From positions 1 through 47,504 of the forward strand of contig CAYMCP010000018.1 in assembly GCA_964388965.1 (NCBI GenBank): DNA of 47,504 nt. Reading direction: 5' to 3'. Made by a program: the position numbers and the translations under genes. Shown here piece after piece: positions 15,886-24,963 of the stretch. How positions within the stretch are numbered: position 1 is the stretch's first letter; every line of letters begins with the position of its first letter. Under the pieces are notes generated by a model. It saw nothing but the letters and a program-made list of their open reading frames with translations, searched no databases and was not told the DNA's origin. The stretch is from Albibeggiatoa sp964388965 (GTDB taxonomy: Bacteria; Pseudomonadota; Gammaproteobacteria; Beggiatoales; Beggiatoaceae).

Positions 15886-18561
15886 ATGACTACACCTTAT
15901 AAAAATGTCCATCAGAAAGAAGATATTGACTTGGAAGAAACACGCGAATGGATTGATGCCATTGAGAGCGTACTGGAAGAGGAAGGAGAAGAACGTGCGC
16001 ATTTCCTGATCGAACGCATGATTGATAAACTAAGACGTTCAGGTACTTACATCCCTCATAGTGCTAATACCGCTTATGTTAATACCATTCCGCGCCATTT
16101 GGAAAAACAAAATCCCGGCAATCCAGAAACTGAATGGCGTATTCGCTCATTGGTACGTTGGAATGCAGTCGCAACAGTGGTCAATGCTAATCGCTCTAGC
16201 TCAGAACTCGGTGGACATATCGCTAGTTTTGCTTCAGCGGCGACCTTATATGATGTGGGTTTTAATCATTTCTTTCACGCGAGAACGCCAGAGCATGGTG
16301 GTGATTTGGTCTATATGCAAGGACATTCAGCACCTGGGGTTTATGCACGCGCTTTCCTAGAAGGACGAATTTCAGAGCAACAAATGCTTAAATTTCGCCA
16401 AGAAACCGAAGGCGACGGCTTATCCTCTTATCCACACCCTTGGTTAATGCCCGATTTTTGGCAATTTCCAACTGTTTCAATGGGTTTGGGACCGATTATG
16501 GCAATTTATCAAGCCCGTTTTCTACGCTATTTACACCATCGTGGTTTGGCGAATACCGATAAACGCAAAGTGTGGGCATTCATGGGTGACGGCGAAATGG
16601 ATGAGCCTGAATCAATGGGGGCGATTGGTATGGCATCGCGGGAAAAATTAGATAATTTGGTGTTCATAGTCAATTGTAATCTACAACGTTTAGATGGACC
16701 TGTACGTGGTAATGGTAAGATTATTCAAGAACTTGAAGCTGAATTTCGTGGTGCGGGTTGGAATGTCATTAAAGTCATTTGGGGTGCTTATTGGGATCCA
16801 TTGTTGGCTGTAGATACGGACGGTTTGTTGCGCCAACGTATGGAAGAATGCGTAGATGGAGAATATCAGAATTTCAAAGCCAAAGGCGGCGCGTATACTC
16901 GTGAGCATTTTTTTGGTAAATATCCGGAATTAAAAGCAATGGTTGCGAATATGAGCGACGATGATATTTGGCGACTCAATCGTGGTGGACATGACCCACA
17001 AAAAATCTATGCCGCTTATGCTCAAGCCGTCGTACACAAAGGTCAACCAACGGTTATTTTAGCTAAAACAGTCAAAGGTTACGGGATGGGTGGCGCAGGC
17101 GAAGGGCATAACGCCACGCATCAACAGAAAAAAATGGGTGAAGATGCGCTGCGAGCGTTTCGTGATAGATTTAATATTCCGATTCCCGACGACAAAGTGG
17201 CAGAAGCACCATTTTATCGTCCACCAGAAGATAGTACCGAAATCAAATACTTAAAAGAGCGTCGTCAAGCATTGGGTGGCTATTTGCCTGCACGTCAAAA
17301 ATCGGCGACTCCGTTAGAAATTCCACCAATTTCATTATTTGATGCGCAATTAAAAGGTACGGGCGACCGTGAAATTTCTACAACAATGGCATTTGTACGC
17401 ATGTTGACGGCAATGGTTAAAGATAAAAAAATTGGTCAAAATGTCGTCCCTATCGTGCCAGATGAAGCGCGAACGTTTGGTATGGATGGCATGTTTCGTC
17501 AGTTGGGGATTTATTCATCTGAAGGGCAATTGTATGAGCCACAAGATGCTGATCAACTTTTGTATTACCGCGAAGATAAAAAAGGACAAATTTTGGAAGA
17601 GGGCATTAACGAAGCGGGTGCAATGTCATCATGGATTGCTGCTGCTACTTCGTATGCCAATAGCGGGATTAATATGATTCCGTTTTATATTTTCTATTCA
17701 ATGTTCGGATTTCAACGGGTTGGCGATTTAGCATGGGCAGCAGGCGATATGCAAGCGCGTGGTTTTTTAATCGGCGGCACGGCAGGTCGCACCACGTTAG
17801 CAGGTGAAGGTCTGCAACATCAAGACGGTCACAGTTTAATGACAGCGGCGAATATTCCTAATTGTGTGAGTTATGACCCAACTTATGCTTATGAATTAGC
17901 AGTAATTTTACATGACGGCTTGCGTCGCATGTACGAAAAGCAAGAAAATATTTTTTATTATTTAACAGTAATGAATGAAAATTATACGCATCCCGCGATG
18001 CCTGTGGGTGTAGAGCAAGGTATCATTAAAGGCATGTATTTACTCAAGGAAGGCATGGATGCAGAATTAAAAGTACAACTTTTGGGTAGTGGTACGATTT
18101 TGCGTGAAGTGATTGCTGCAAGCGGTTTGCTGGCGGAGGATTTTGGTGTAAGTGCCGATATTTGGAGTGTAACTAGTTTTACTGAGTTGCGTCGTCAAGG
18201 CGAAGATGTTGAACGTTGGAATATGTTGCATCCAGAAGCTGAACGTAAAACTTGTTATGTACGTGAATGTCTGAAAAATCGTCAAGGACCTGCGATTGCG
18301 GCAACTGATTATGTGAAAGGTTATGCAAATCAAATTCGTTCTTGCGTACCAATGTATTACTACACTTTGGGTACGGACGGTTTTGGTCGTAGCGATTCGC
18401 GCAAACGTTTACGCCGCCATTTTGAAGTTGATCGTTATTACGTCGCTATTGCAGCTTTGAAAGGATTAGCTGATATGAAGTTGATTCCACAAAGTAAAGT
18501 TGTGGAAGCGATTAATAAATATGACATCAATCCGGATAAACCTAATCCATTAACGGCATAA
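15886..18561 (+). CDS. aceE: Pyruvate dehydrogenase E1 component (homodimeric)
   Basis: E1 subunit of the pyruvate dehydrogenase complex: thiamine-diphosphate-dependent decarboxylation of pyruvate and acetylation of the lipoyl groups of AceF. The ATG at 15886 has AAAAGGAG just before it and gives 891 residues, close to the 887 of E. coli AceE; the longer TTG frame is unlikely. The ThDP motif begins at GDGEMDEPES and closes with VFIVNCNLQRLDGPVRGN. Other AceE landmarks are HSAPGVYARAFLEGR, GYGMGGAGEGHN, QHQDGHSL and the C-terminal GTDGFGRSDSRK. aceF follows after 14 bases, so the two form an operon; no lpd gene is found downstream. Confidence 0.97.
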   Translation: MTTPYKNVHQKEDIDLEETREWIDAIESVLEEEGEERAHFLIERMIDKLRRSGTYIPHSANTAYVNTIPRHLEKQNPGNPETEWRIRSLVRWNAVATVVNANRSSSELGGHIASFASAATLYDVGFNHFFHARTPEHGGDLVYMQGHSAPGVYARAFLEGRISEQQMLKFRQETEGDGLSSYPHPWLMPDFWQFPTVSMGLGPIMAIYQARFLRYLHHRGLANTDKRKVWAFMGDGEMDEPESMGAIGMASREKLDNLVFIVNCNLQRLDGPVRGNGKIIQELEAEFRGAGWNVIKVIWGAYWDPLLAVDTDGLLRQRMEECVDGEYQNFKAKGGAYTREHFFGKYPELKAMVANMSDDDIWRLNRGGHDPQKIYAAYAQAVVHKGQPTVILAKTVKGYGMGGAGEGHNATHQQKKMGEDALRAFRDRFNIPIPDDKVAEAPFYRPPEDSTEIKYLKERRQALGGYLPARQKSATPLEIPPISLFDAQLKGTGDREISTTMAFVRMLTAMVKDKKIGQNVVPIVPDEARTFGMDGMFRQLGIYSSEGQLYEPQDADQLLYYREDKKGQILEEGINEAGAMSSWIAAATSYANSGINMIPFYIFYSMFGFQRVGDLAWAAGDMQARGFLIGGTAGRTTLAGEGLQHQDGHSLMTAANIPNCVSYDPTYAYELAVILHDGLRRMYEKQENIFYYLTVMNENYTHPAMPVGVEQGIIKGMYLLKEGMDAELKVQLLGSGTILREVIAASGLLAEDFGVSADIWSVTSFTELRRQGEDVERWNMLHPEAERKTCYVRECLKNRQGPAIAATDYVKGYANQIRSCVPMYYYTLGTDGFGRSDSRKRLRRHFEVDRYYVAIAALKGLADMKLIPQSKVVEAINKYDINPDKPNPLTA

Positions 18562-18575
18562 GGAGAAAGATTAAG

Positions 18576-20534
18576 ATGCAAATCGAAAATCAAAAATCGA
18601 AAATCGAAAATGTTCTTGTGCCTGATATTGGTGATTTTTCCGACATACCGGTGATTGAAATACAAGCATCAGTTGGTGACGTAGTTGAAGCACAACAATC
18701 GCTCATTACTCTGGAAAGTGACAAAGCGACTATGGAAGTGCCTGCGCCATTTAGCGGAATAATTAAGGAAGTTTTAGTTAAAAATGGCGATACTGTTTCG
18801 CAAGGTAGCTTAATTTTTAAGATGGAAGTAACGAAAGAAATAACAAAAACGGCTGCTATATCCCACGTTGAGCCAAAAGTATCCGAGTTAGCAGCTTCTA
18901 CCATGCAGGAAAGTATTTTAGTACCTGATCTTGGTGATTTTTCTAATGTGCCCGTCATTGAAGTCTTAGTTGCAGTAGGCGATAAATTTGACATCGACCA
19001 GCCGTTGCTCACATTGGAAAGCGACAAGGCAACAATGGAAGTACCAGCACCATTCGCAGGTACGGTTAAAGAATTAAAAATTAATGTAGGCGATGCGGTA
19101 TCAAAAGACAATGTTATTTTAATCGCAGAATTTGATAATGTTGAATCGCAATTAAATAAACAAGTTGCAACAGTTAAAAAGACGCAATCTGAAACGCAAA
19201 AATCAGTTATTGAAAATGTCACTGTTCCCGATATTGGGGATTTTACCAATGTACCTGTGATTGAAGTACAAGTTTCTGTTGGTGATACAATTCAAGCCGA
19301 ACAGCCATTAATTACTTTGGAAAGTGACAAGGCTACTATGGAAGTTCCTGCACCATTTGCGGGTGTGATTAGAGAGATACTGGTAAAGGCAGGCGATAGC
19401 GTTTCGGAAGGTAGTTTGATCTTCAGAGTCGAAACCACTGAGGGCAATAGTGCCGCACCAATCAAAAATCAACAACCAGCAGTTGCGTCTTCTCCAACTC
19501 CCACAGTTGAAAAATCAAAAGTCGAAAATACTTCGACTCGTGCGCAATTACGCGAACCTCAACACGCCCCTACGGCGCAGCCAAGTAGTCATCCCAGACA
19601 AACTGCGAAAGTCCACGCGGGACCTGCGGTGCGTAAATTAGCGCGTGAATTGGGTGTAAATTTAGCAAAAGTGACCGGTTCGGGTCGTAAAGGTCGAATT
19701 CTCAAAGATGATGTTAAAATTTTTGTAAAAACCGCTTTAACGCAAGGATTGCCGACAGCAGCCACACAAGTAGCTACGCCTACGCCGACAATGGGTATTC
19801 CCGACATTCCAGAGATTGATTTTAGTAAATTTGGTGAAATTGAAACTCAGCCTTTGAGTCGGATCAAAAAGCTATCAGGTCAGCATTTGCACCGCGCTTG
19901 GTTAAATGTCCCACACGTTACACAATTTGATGAAGCAGATATTACCGAATTGGAAGCATTTCGCAACAGTTTAAAAGCTGAAGCTGAAAAACAGGGAGTA
20001 AAAGTAACGATGTTGGCGTTTTTACTGAAAGCCAGTGTTGCTGCATTAAAAACATTTCCACATTTCAATGCTTCGTTAGATAAAACTAAAGAAAATTTAG
20101 TATTGAAAAAATACTATCACATTGGCGTAGCTGTAGATACAGCAAACGGCTTAGTTGTTCCCGTTATAAAAGATGTAAATTATAAGGGTTTATTCGATTT
20201 AGCGCGTGAATTGGGTGAAATAAGTAAAAAAGCCCGTGATGGTAAATTGTCGCCTAGTGATATGCAAGGTGGTACATTTACGATTTCTAGTTTAGGTGGA
20301 ATTGGCGGTACGCAATTTACGCCGATTGTGAATGCACCTGAAGTAGCGATTTTAGGCGTGTCGCGTGCCAGTATGCAGCCTGTATATGATGAAAGTACGA
20401 CGCATTTTGTACCACGTTTAATGATGCCATTTTCAGTCTCCTACGATCATCGAGTAATTGACGGTGCGGCAGGCGCGCGTTTCACGCAGTATTTAAGTTT
20501 TATTCTGTCCGATGTGAGACGACTATTATTGTAG
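18576..20534 (+). CDS. aceF: Pyruvate dehydrogenase E2, dihydrolipoyllysine acetyltransferase with three lipoyl domains
   Basis: Core E2 of the pyruvate dehydrogenase complex, moving acetyl groups from E1 to CoA. The 652 residues carry three lipoyl domains, each with the lipoylation motif ESDKATMEVPAP (about residues 48, 148 and 248). These are joined by Ala/Pro/Gln linkers and followed by the peripheral-subunit-binding domain AVRKLARELGVNLAKVTGSG and the catalytic domain ending in the active-site SYDHRVIDGA. AGGAG precedes the ATG. The first dozen codons are built from a short A/T-rich repeat (see findings); the first lipoyl domain proper starts at VLVPDIGDFSD. Only 14 bases separate it from aceE. 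Confidence 0.96.
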   Translation: MQIENQKSKIENVLVPDIGDFSDIPVIEIQASVGDVVEAQQSLITLESDKATMEVPAPFSGIIKEVLVKNGDTVSQGSLIFKMEVTKEITKTAAISHVEPKVSELAASTMQESILVPDLGDFSNVPVIEVLVAVGDKFDIDQPLLTLESDKATMEVPAPFAGTVKELKINVGDAVSKDNVILIAEFDNVESQLNKQVATVKKTQSETQKSVIENVTVPDIGDFTNVPVIEVQVSVGDTIQAEQPLITLESDKATMEVPAPFAGVIREILVKAGDSVSEGSLIFRVETTEGNSAAPIKNQQPAVASSPTPTVEKSKVENTSTRAQLREPQHAPTAQPSSHPRQTAKVHAGPAVRKLARELGVNLAKVTGSGRKGRILKDDVKIFVKTALTQGLPTAATQVATPTPTMGIPDIPEIDFSKFGEIETQPLSRIKKLSGQHLHRAWLNVPHVTQFDEADITELEAFRNSLKAEAEKQGVKVTMLAFLLKASVAALKTFPHFNASLDKTKENLVLKKYYHIGVAVDTANGLVVPVIKDVNYKGLFDLARELGEISKKARDGKLSPSDMQGGTFTISSLGGIGGTQFTPIVNAPEVAILGVSRASMQPVYDESTTHFVPRLMMPFSVSYDHRVIDGAAGARFTQYLSFILSDVRRLLL

Positions 20535-20550
20535 TATTTGCAGTAAAAAT

Positions 20551-20583
20551 AGAGGCTGTAGAAAAATTGTGCAAACAGCCTCT
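20551..20583 (+). terminator. Hairpin after aceF
   Basis: Perfect 9-bp inverted repeat AGAGGCTGT / ACAGCCTCT with a 15-base loop, starting 17 bases after the aceF stop. It lacks a run of T after the right arm, so it may be a processed 3' end or a weak terminator, not a classic intrinsic one. Confidence 0.5.
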
Positions 20584-20870
20584 TGGAAAATAAATGACTT
20601 TAAATTGGGAATTTTTGCTTGTTACAGAAAAATATGGACTAATTTAATGCTTAAAGATATAATTCTAAAGCATGAACGCGGTTCTATTATGAAGAATGCA
20701 GCAAAAAATAGTCATTTATCCAATCAATTATGTGGTAAGTTACGCTATCCTAAGCCAGTTTGGAGAAACTGGTGTAGGCTTAAAATTAAATTAAAACTTA
20801 CCTTGTTAAAATTAAACGATAAACCTAACTAATGATTTAAGTTTGGGTTAGCTTTAAATAACGGTGTGTT
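20584..20870. other. Spacer before the hpt gene with a strong hairpin
   Basis: A second hairpin occupies 20751-20782: outer arms TAAGCC / GGCTTA, inner arms AGTTT / AAACT, with a GGTGTA bulge on the right side. It is followed by an A-rich tract and CTAAC...GTTAG around 20826-20855. The sequence could be a structured leader for the hpt-phosphorylase operon or a degenerate mobile-element end. The open frame through it (from GTG at 20569) has no ribosome site and no recognisable protein. Confidence 0.4.
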
Positions 20871-21428
20871 ATGACAGAAAGCCTTGATAAAGAAATGGTG
20901 CAAACTGTTTTACAAGAAGCAGATTTACTGTTTAATCAAATGGATATAGAGCAAAAACTTGATAGTATGGCTACCGAAATAACAGATTTGCTCCAAGATG
21001 ATTTCCCAATTTGTTTAAGCGTCATGCTAGGTGGTTTAATCTTTTCAGGTCAGTTGATAACCCGTCTACAATTTCCTTTAGAACTTGATTATATCCACGC
21101 GACACGTTACCGCGATACAACACAAGGTCATGATTTAGATTGGAAAAAACGTCCTAAATTGTGTTTAGAAGGGCGTGTTGTACTGGTGATGGATGATATT
21201 CTGGACGAAGGGATTACGCTACAATCTATTTTTGATTACTGCTATCAAGCAGGCGCGAGTAAAGTTTATGGGGCAGTGTTAGTGGATAAACAACGTGAGC
21301 GTAGTGGTTTAAAAAAAGCTGACTTTGTTGGGATGACCGTACCTGATCGCTATGTATTTGGTTATGGTATGGATTATAAAGGACATTTACGTCATGTGGC
21401 GGGCATTTACGCGGTGAAAGGCTTATGA
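20871..21428 (+). CDS. hpt: Hypoxanthine-guanine phosphoribosyltransferase
   Basis: Purine salvage enzyme converting hypoxanthine (or guanine) and PRPP to IMP (or GMP). The 185 residues show the PRPP-binding loop VVLVMDDILDEGITL at about residues 103-117, the N-terminal LSVMLGGLIFSGQL loop, and the C-terminal FVGMTVPDRYVFGYGMDY, which in this family covers the purine with an aromatic residue and ends with the metal-binding aspartate. The stop overlaps the next start by ATGA. This places it in an operon with the methylthioinosine phosphorylase, whose product hypoxanthine is its substrate. Confidence 0.9.
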   Translation: MTESLDKEMVQTVLQEADLLFNQMDIEQKLDSMATEITDLLQDDFPICLSVMLGGLIFSGQLITRLQFPLELDYIHATRYRDTTQGHDLDWKKRPKLCLEGRVVLVMDDILDEGITLQSIFDYCYQAGASKVYGAVLVDKQRERSGLKKADFVGMTVPDRYVFGYGMDYKGHLRHVAGIYAVKGL

Positions 21429-22159
21429 GTGAATTAATTGCAATTATTGGTGGAACAGGTTTGACTACGCTAGAAGGTTTACGCATTACTCGCAAACAAG
21501 TGATGTATACGCCTTATGGTGAAGCGTCTAGCCCAATTACGCACGGTGAATATAATGACAAACCTGTCATATTTCTGCCACGTCACGGCTCACACCATAC
21601 CATCCCACCACATAAAATTAATTATCGGGCTAATATTTGGAGTTTGAAACAATTAGAAGTAAAAAATATTATTGCTGTGGCGGCTGTTGGTGGCATTAAT
21701 CTGAGTATGAAACCACAAGATTTAGTGATTCCGCATCAACTCATTGACTACACTTGGGGACGTAAACACACATTCTTTGAAGAAGGTAATGTGCAACATA
21801 TTGATTTTACTGATCCATATACGCCAGCACTACGTGACAAGCTATTAACAGCGGCGCAACAATTGGATTTTCCCGTACATGATAAAGGTGTTTACGGCGC
21901 GACCCAAGGACCACGTTTAGAAACAATTGCTGAAATTGATCGTATGGAAAAAGATGGTTGTGATTTGGTAGGTATGACTGGTATGCCTGAGGCGGCTTTG
22001 GCGCGTGAGGCAGAAATTCATTACGCAACTTGTGCTTTGGTCGTGAATGAAGCCGCAGGACGTGGAGCTGAACAAATTACAATGGCAGAAATTGAGCGCA
22101 ATTTACAAGGTGGGATTGAGCGAGTGCGAACATTGTTAGCGAAAGTATTCACTCTATAA
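21425..22159 (+). CDS. S-methyl-5'-thioinosine (or methylthioadenosine) phosphorylase
   Basis: Purine nucleoside phosphorylase of the MTAP/PNP class, 244 residues. Its length and the residues around GMTGMPEAALAREAEIHYA match the methylthioinosine phosphorylase of Pseudomonas, an enzyme that releases hypoxanthine and methylthioribose-1-phosphate. Phosphate-binding elements are IIGGTGL at the N-terminus, FLPRHGSHH near residue 50 and VAAVGGINL near residue 82; GATQGPRLET is the family segment before the base pocket. Coupling with hpt by ATGA supports a hypoxanthine-yielding reaction. Activity on MTA directly cannot be excluded by reading alone. Confidence 0.85.
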   Translation: MSELIAIIGGTGLTTLEGLRITRKQVMYTPYGEASSPITHGEYNDKPVIFLPRHGSHHTIPPHKINYRANIWSLKQLEVKNIIAVAAVGGINLSMKPQDLVIPHQLIDYTWGRKHTFFEEGNVQHIDFTDPYTPALRDKLLTAAQQLDFPVHDKGVYGATQGPRLETIAEIDRMEKDGCDLVGMTGMPEAALAREAEIHYATCALVVNEAAGRGAEQITMAEIERNLQGGIERVRTLLAKVFTL

Positions 22160-22185
22160 CTTAGAAAGTGATACAAGGTTGTAGC

Positions 22186-22259
22186 GTGTAAAACAATTTA
22201 ATTGCGCCATATTTAAAATAATCGGTATTACTTGCAAAATAAGTTTTACACCTTTTTTT
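22186..22259 (+). terminator. Intrinsic terminator of the hpt-phosphorylase operon
   Basis: Perfect 9-bp inverted repeat GTGTAAAAC (22186-22194) / GTTTTACAC (22243-22251), followed at once by seven T residues (22253-22259). The loop is long (48 bases), which is unusual, but the arm-plus-T-run layout fits a transcript end 27 bases after the phosphorylase stop. Confidence 0.55.
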
Positions 22260-22312
22260 GGTATATCGCTTGCTGAAAAAAGTTTTCACCTTGATTTTAC
22301 GGAGTTTTTTAG

Positions 22313-23281
22313 ATGCTCAAAACCATTTGTTTGATTGGGTTTATCTTGACAAGTTTTTATGCAAATGCAGGTCAAATTCAACATATTCAGTTTGCAGATA
22401 AGCGATTAAATATTCAGCATACTGATTGCCAACCACAGCCTATTATTCAAGAACAAGTTAAATTAATTATCCCGCTTAAAAATTGCCAATCTTACGCAGA
22501 TGAAATACATCTAACTGATTCTATTGTTAAAAAAATTCATTGGGCGCAGCACGATAAAACTACCGTTTGGGTGGTCGTAACCCTTGTACCCAATTATCAA
22601 TTTGAGCAACAATCCAGTTTCAATCAGCTTAATATTTGTTTTCCACAATGCCAACAAACATTATTATGGCATACGCAATCTACTGTTCCTCAAGTTATTT
22701 TATTTGAATTAGGTGATATTCACTTCACCATGCCATTGCAAAATATGAAAATGAATGAGTTTATTGATAAATCTATCGGTTTTGTGCCAAAAGACGTTAT
22801 TCGTGATGGTTTACCACATTTTAACTCTCAACGTGATGATTGGTTAGGTAAGCCTAGAAAACATAAAGGTTATGATATTTATACTAATCATATTAATGTG
22901 TTAGCGATGGCTGATGGTAAAGTAGATGAAGCAGAAGCTGGTAAATTATCTGGTTTATACATCAAGTTAAAACATGAAAAAGAAATTTATACAGTTTACG
23001 TGCATTTAACTCATATCGCAGTACAAAAGGGTGAGCAAGTTAAACAAGGTCAAATGATTGGACGGATTGACGGTGCTGCGGGTAATGCGGTACAGCCTCA
23101 ATTACATATCGAAATTAAGCCAAATAATGAAAGTATTGATCCGCTTCCCCTGATTGAATTGTATTATCAAGATGACTTACTAATCAGCAAAAAAATCCAA
23201 GATGCAAAAAGTAAATTACCCGCATTGATTCGTTACCGTGAACAGCAATTACAGCAATTTTTACAACATCGTCAAGAATAA
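22313..23281 (+). CDS. M23-family (LytM-like) envelope peptidase-domain protein
   Basis: Exported protein of 322 residues with a signal peptide ending near YANAG and a C-terminal peptidase M23 domain. Active-site motif one is present as HKGYDI (His-x-x-x-Asp, near residue 184), and the second histidine motif as VYVHLTHI. The third, normally His-x-His, reads PQLHIEI here, so the first histidine is glutamine. Catalysis may therefore be impaired, and the domain could act as an amidase activator or a binding module in the way EnvC and NlpD do. GGAG precedes the ATG by 10 bases. It lies upstream of pilU on the same strand, with its own spacer. Confidence 0.82.
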   Translation: MLKTICLIGFILTSFYANAGQIQHIQFADKRLNIQHTDCQPQPIIQEQVKLIIPLKNCQSYADEIHLTDSIVKKIHWAQHDKTTVWVVVTLVPNYQFEQQSSFNQLNICFPQCQQTLLWHTQSTVPQVILFELGDIHFTMPLQNMKMNEFIDKSIGFVPKDVIRDGLPHFNSQRDDWLGKPRKHKGYDIYTNHINVLAMADGKVDEAEAGKLSGLYIKLKHEKEIYTVYVHLTHIAVQKGEQVKQGQMIGRIDGAAGNAVQPQLHIEIKPNNESIDPLPLIELYYQDDLLISKKIQDAKSKLPALIRYREQQLQQFLQHRQE

Positions 23282-23284
23282 ATG

Positions 23285-23404
23285 GATTTTGTAAAGCTAA
23301 GATAAAAGCACTTTTTTATCTATAAATTCCATTCTGATCATTTTTCTTTTGTTATAATAAAATTTTAGACCTTTTTATCTAAGTTAGCAGAGAGGGATGT
23401 ATAA
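23285..23404. promoter_or_regulatory. Probable pilU promoter region
   Basis: A short A/T hairpin (AGATAAAA / TTTTATCT around 23300-23321) follows the M23 gene and may end its transcript. A TATAAT hexamer lies about 45 bases before the pilU start; no strong -35 box is seen. The pilU ribosome site GAGAGGGA is clear. Confidence 0.35.
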
Positions 23405-24544
23405 ATGGAAAGACAAGAAGCCATGAGTTTAATGATTAAGCTATTAAAATTGATGCTAAAAGAAGGGGGATCAGATTTATTTATTACAGCAGGTTTTCCG
23501 CCTGCAATGAAAGCAAAAGGCAAGATGGTGCCTATGATGAAACAACCGCTGTCCGGTGAAGATTCTAAATCGCTGACTCAGTGTATTATGAACGATAAGC
23601 AACTTAAAGAATTTGAAGAGACTAAAGAATGTAATTTTGCGATTAGTCCGCCCGGTATCAGTCGTTTCCGCGTTAATGCTTTTATACAACAAGGTTTTCA
23701 AGGCGTTATTATACGGGCGATTGCGGCTGAGGTACCAAATTTTGACAAATTGGGTTTACCTGTTGTTTTAAAAGATGTTATTACTGCTAAAAATGGTCTT
23801 ATTGTGATGGTAGGTGGTACAGGTTCAGGTAAATCAACCACGATGGCTGCCATGATTGACCATCGTAATAGTGAAAGTTATGGACATATTATCACCATTG
23901 AAGACCCGATTGAATATGTACATCCACACAAAAATTGTGTTATTACGCAACGTGAAGTAGGTGTTGATACGCGCAGTTGGGAAGCGGCATTGCACAATAC
24001 TTTGCGTCAAGCACCTGATGTAATTTTACTTGGTGAGATTCGAGATGCGGAAATTATGAATTTTGGTTTAGAATTCGCGCAAACAGGGCATTTAGCGATG
24101 GCGACCTTGCACGCAAACAATGCTAACCAAGCAGTTGACCGTATTTTAGGCTTTTTCCCAACCGAGAAACAAAAGAAATTAATGCAAGATATTTCGCTCA
24201 ATTTACGTTCAATTATTTCACAACGTCTAGTAAGAACGCCTTCTGGTGGACGGTGTGCGGCTATCGAAATTTTAATTAATTCGCCACTGATTGCTGAATT
24301 GATTGCAGCAGGTGACATTGGTGGCATTAAACCGATTATTGCAAAGTCGCGTGAATTGGGAATGCAGACCTTTGACCAAGCCTTATTTGACTTGCATGAA
24401 GAAGGTAAAATTGAATTGGAAGAGGCTTTGAAAAATGCCGATTCTGCCAATGAATTACGCTTAAAGGTTAAACTAGAAAGTAAGCGCGCAGGTGGTGAAT
24501 TATCTACTGGTGGTTTAAGTTTAGAAGACAAAGACGAGGAATAA
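23405..24544 (+). CDS. pilU: Type IV pilus retraction ATPase PilU
   Basis: Hexameric secretion-type ATPase that assists PilT in retracting type IV pili, with a role in twitching or gliding motility. The 379 residues match PilU length (about 380). Motifs in order: MLKEGGSDLFITAGFPP at the N-terminus, Walker A GGTGSGKST at residue 137, the Asp box ITIEDPIEYVH, Walker B VILLGEIRDAE and the His box TGHLAMATLHANNA. The long Glu/Lys-rich C-terminal tail after LRLKVKLESKRAGGE separates PilU from PilT. PilT itself is not in the window; the gene usually sits directly downstream of pilT. Confidence 0.92.
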   Translation: MERQEAMSLMIKLLKLMLKEGGSDLFITAGFPPAMKAKGKMVPMMKQPLSGEDSKSLTQCIMNDKQLKEFEETKECNFAISPPGISRFRVNAFIQQGFQGVIIRAIAAEVPNFDKLGLPVVLKDVITAKNGLIVMVGGTGSGKSTTMAAMIDHRNSESYGHIITIEDPIEYVHPHKNCVITQREVGVDTRSWEAALHNTLRQAPDVILLGEIRDAEIMNFGLEFAQTGHLAMATLHANNANQAVDRILGFFPTEKQKKLMQDISLNLRSIISQRLVRTPSGGRCAAIEILINSPLIAELIAAGDIGGIKPIIAKSRELGMQTFDQALFDLHEEGKIELEEALKNADSANELRLKVKLESKRAGGELSTGGLSLEDKDEE

Positions 24545-24607
24545 TTTAATTACTCATCAGTTATAACGGTTTTGGAATGGATACAAAAAATAGGTGGAGT
24601 TACTTAT

Positions 24608-24907
24608 ATGTTTGTTGCACTTAGCAAATTTGCTATTGCCAATGAAATGGCTACCGAAGTAAAAGCGGCTTTTCAAAATCGTCCACGTTTGGTTGAAGAA
24701 AGTGAAGGATTCGTGCGTTTAGATGTCATCAGTCCTTTTGAAAAACCAAACGAAATTTGGTTAATAACTTATTGGGATGATGAGAAGAGTTATCAAAATT
24801 GGCACCGTAGTGACGAACACCGCCAATCACATCAGAATATCCCCAAAGGCTTAAAATTAATTCCTCAAGAAACTGAATTGCGATTTTTTAATTATATTTG
24901 TTCTTGA
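24608..24907 (+). CDS. Antibiotic biosynthesis monooxygenase (ABM) domain protein
   Basis: 99-residue ABM-domain protein with the ferredoxin-like fold shared by heme-degrading IsdG/HmoB proteins and quinone monooxygenases. Telling segments are MFVALSKFAI, AFQNRPRLVEESEGFVRLDV and NEIWLITYWDDEKSYQNWHRS, with the typical W-x-x-x-x-SYQ-x-W pattern. The ATG at 24608 is used because GGTGGAG lies eight bases before it; the longer frame would start with TTG. A heme role is possible, since the histidine-rich part HRSDEHRQSHQN follows the tryptophan motif, but the substrate cannot be decided by eye. Confidence 0.75.
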   Translation: MFVALSKFAIANEMATEVKAAFQNRPRLVEESEGFVRLDVISPFEKPNEIWLITYWDDEKSYQNWHRSDEHRQSHQNIPKGLKLIPQETELRFFNYICS

Positions 24908-24963
24908 TTACCTACAATCGTTTTAGTTTGACACGACACGTTGTCTGATTTAAAAATTTGAGT

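Noticed and set aside
18590..19249. Long minus-strand frame inside aceF
   Set aside because: It is the antisense of the first lipoyl domains and shows their threefold repeat. The forward frame is clearly coding.
20569..20832. Plus-strand frame of 87 codons after aceF
   Set aside because: GTG start inside the aceF hairpin, no ribosome site, no recognisable protein, and it covers a second hairpin.
24007..24531. Minus-strand 174-codon frame inside pilU
   Set aside because: Antisense of the well-supported PilU C-terminal half.
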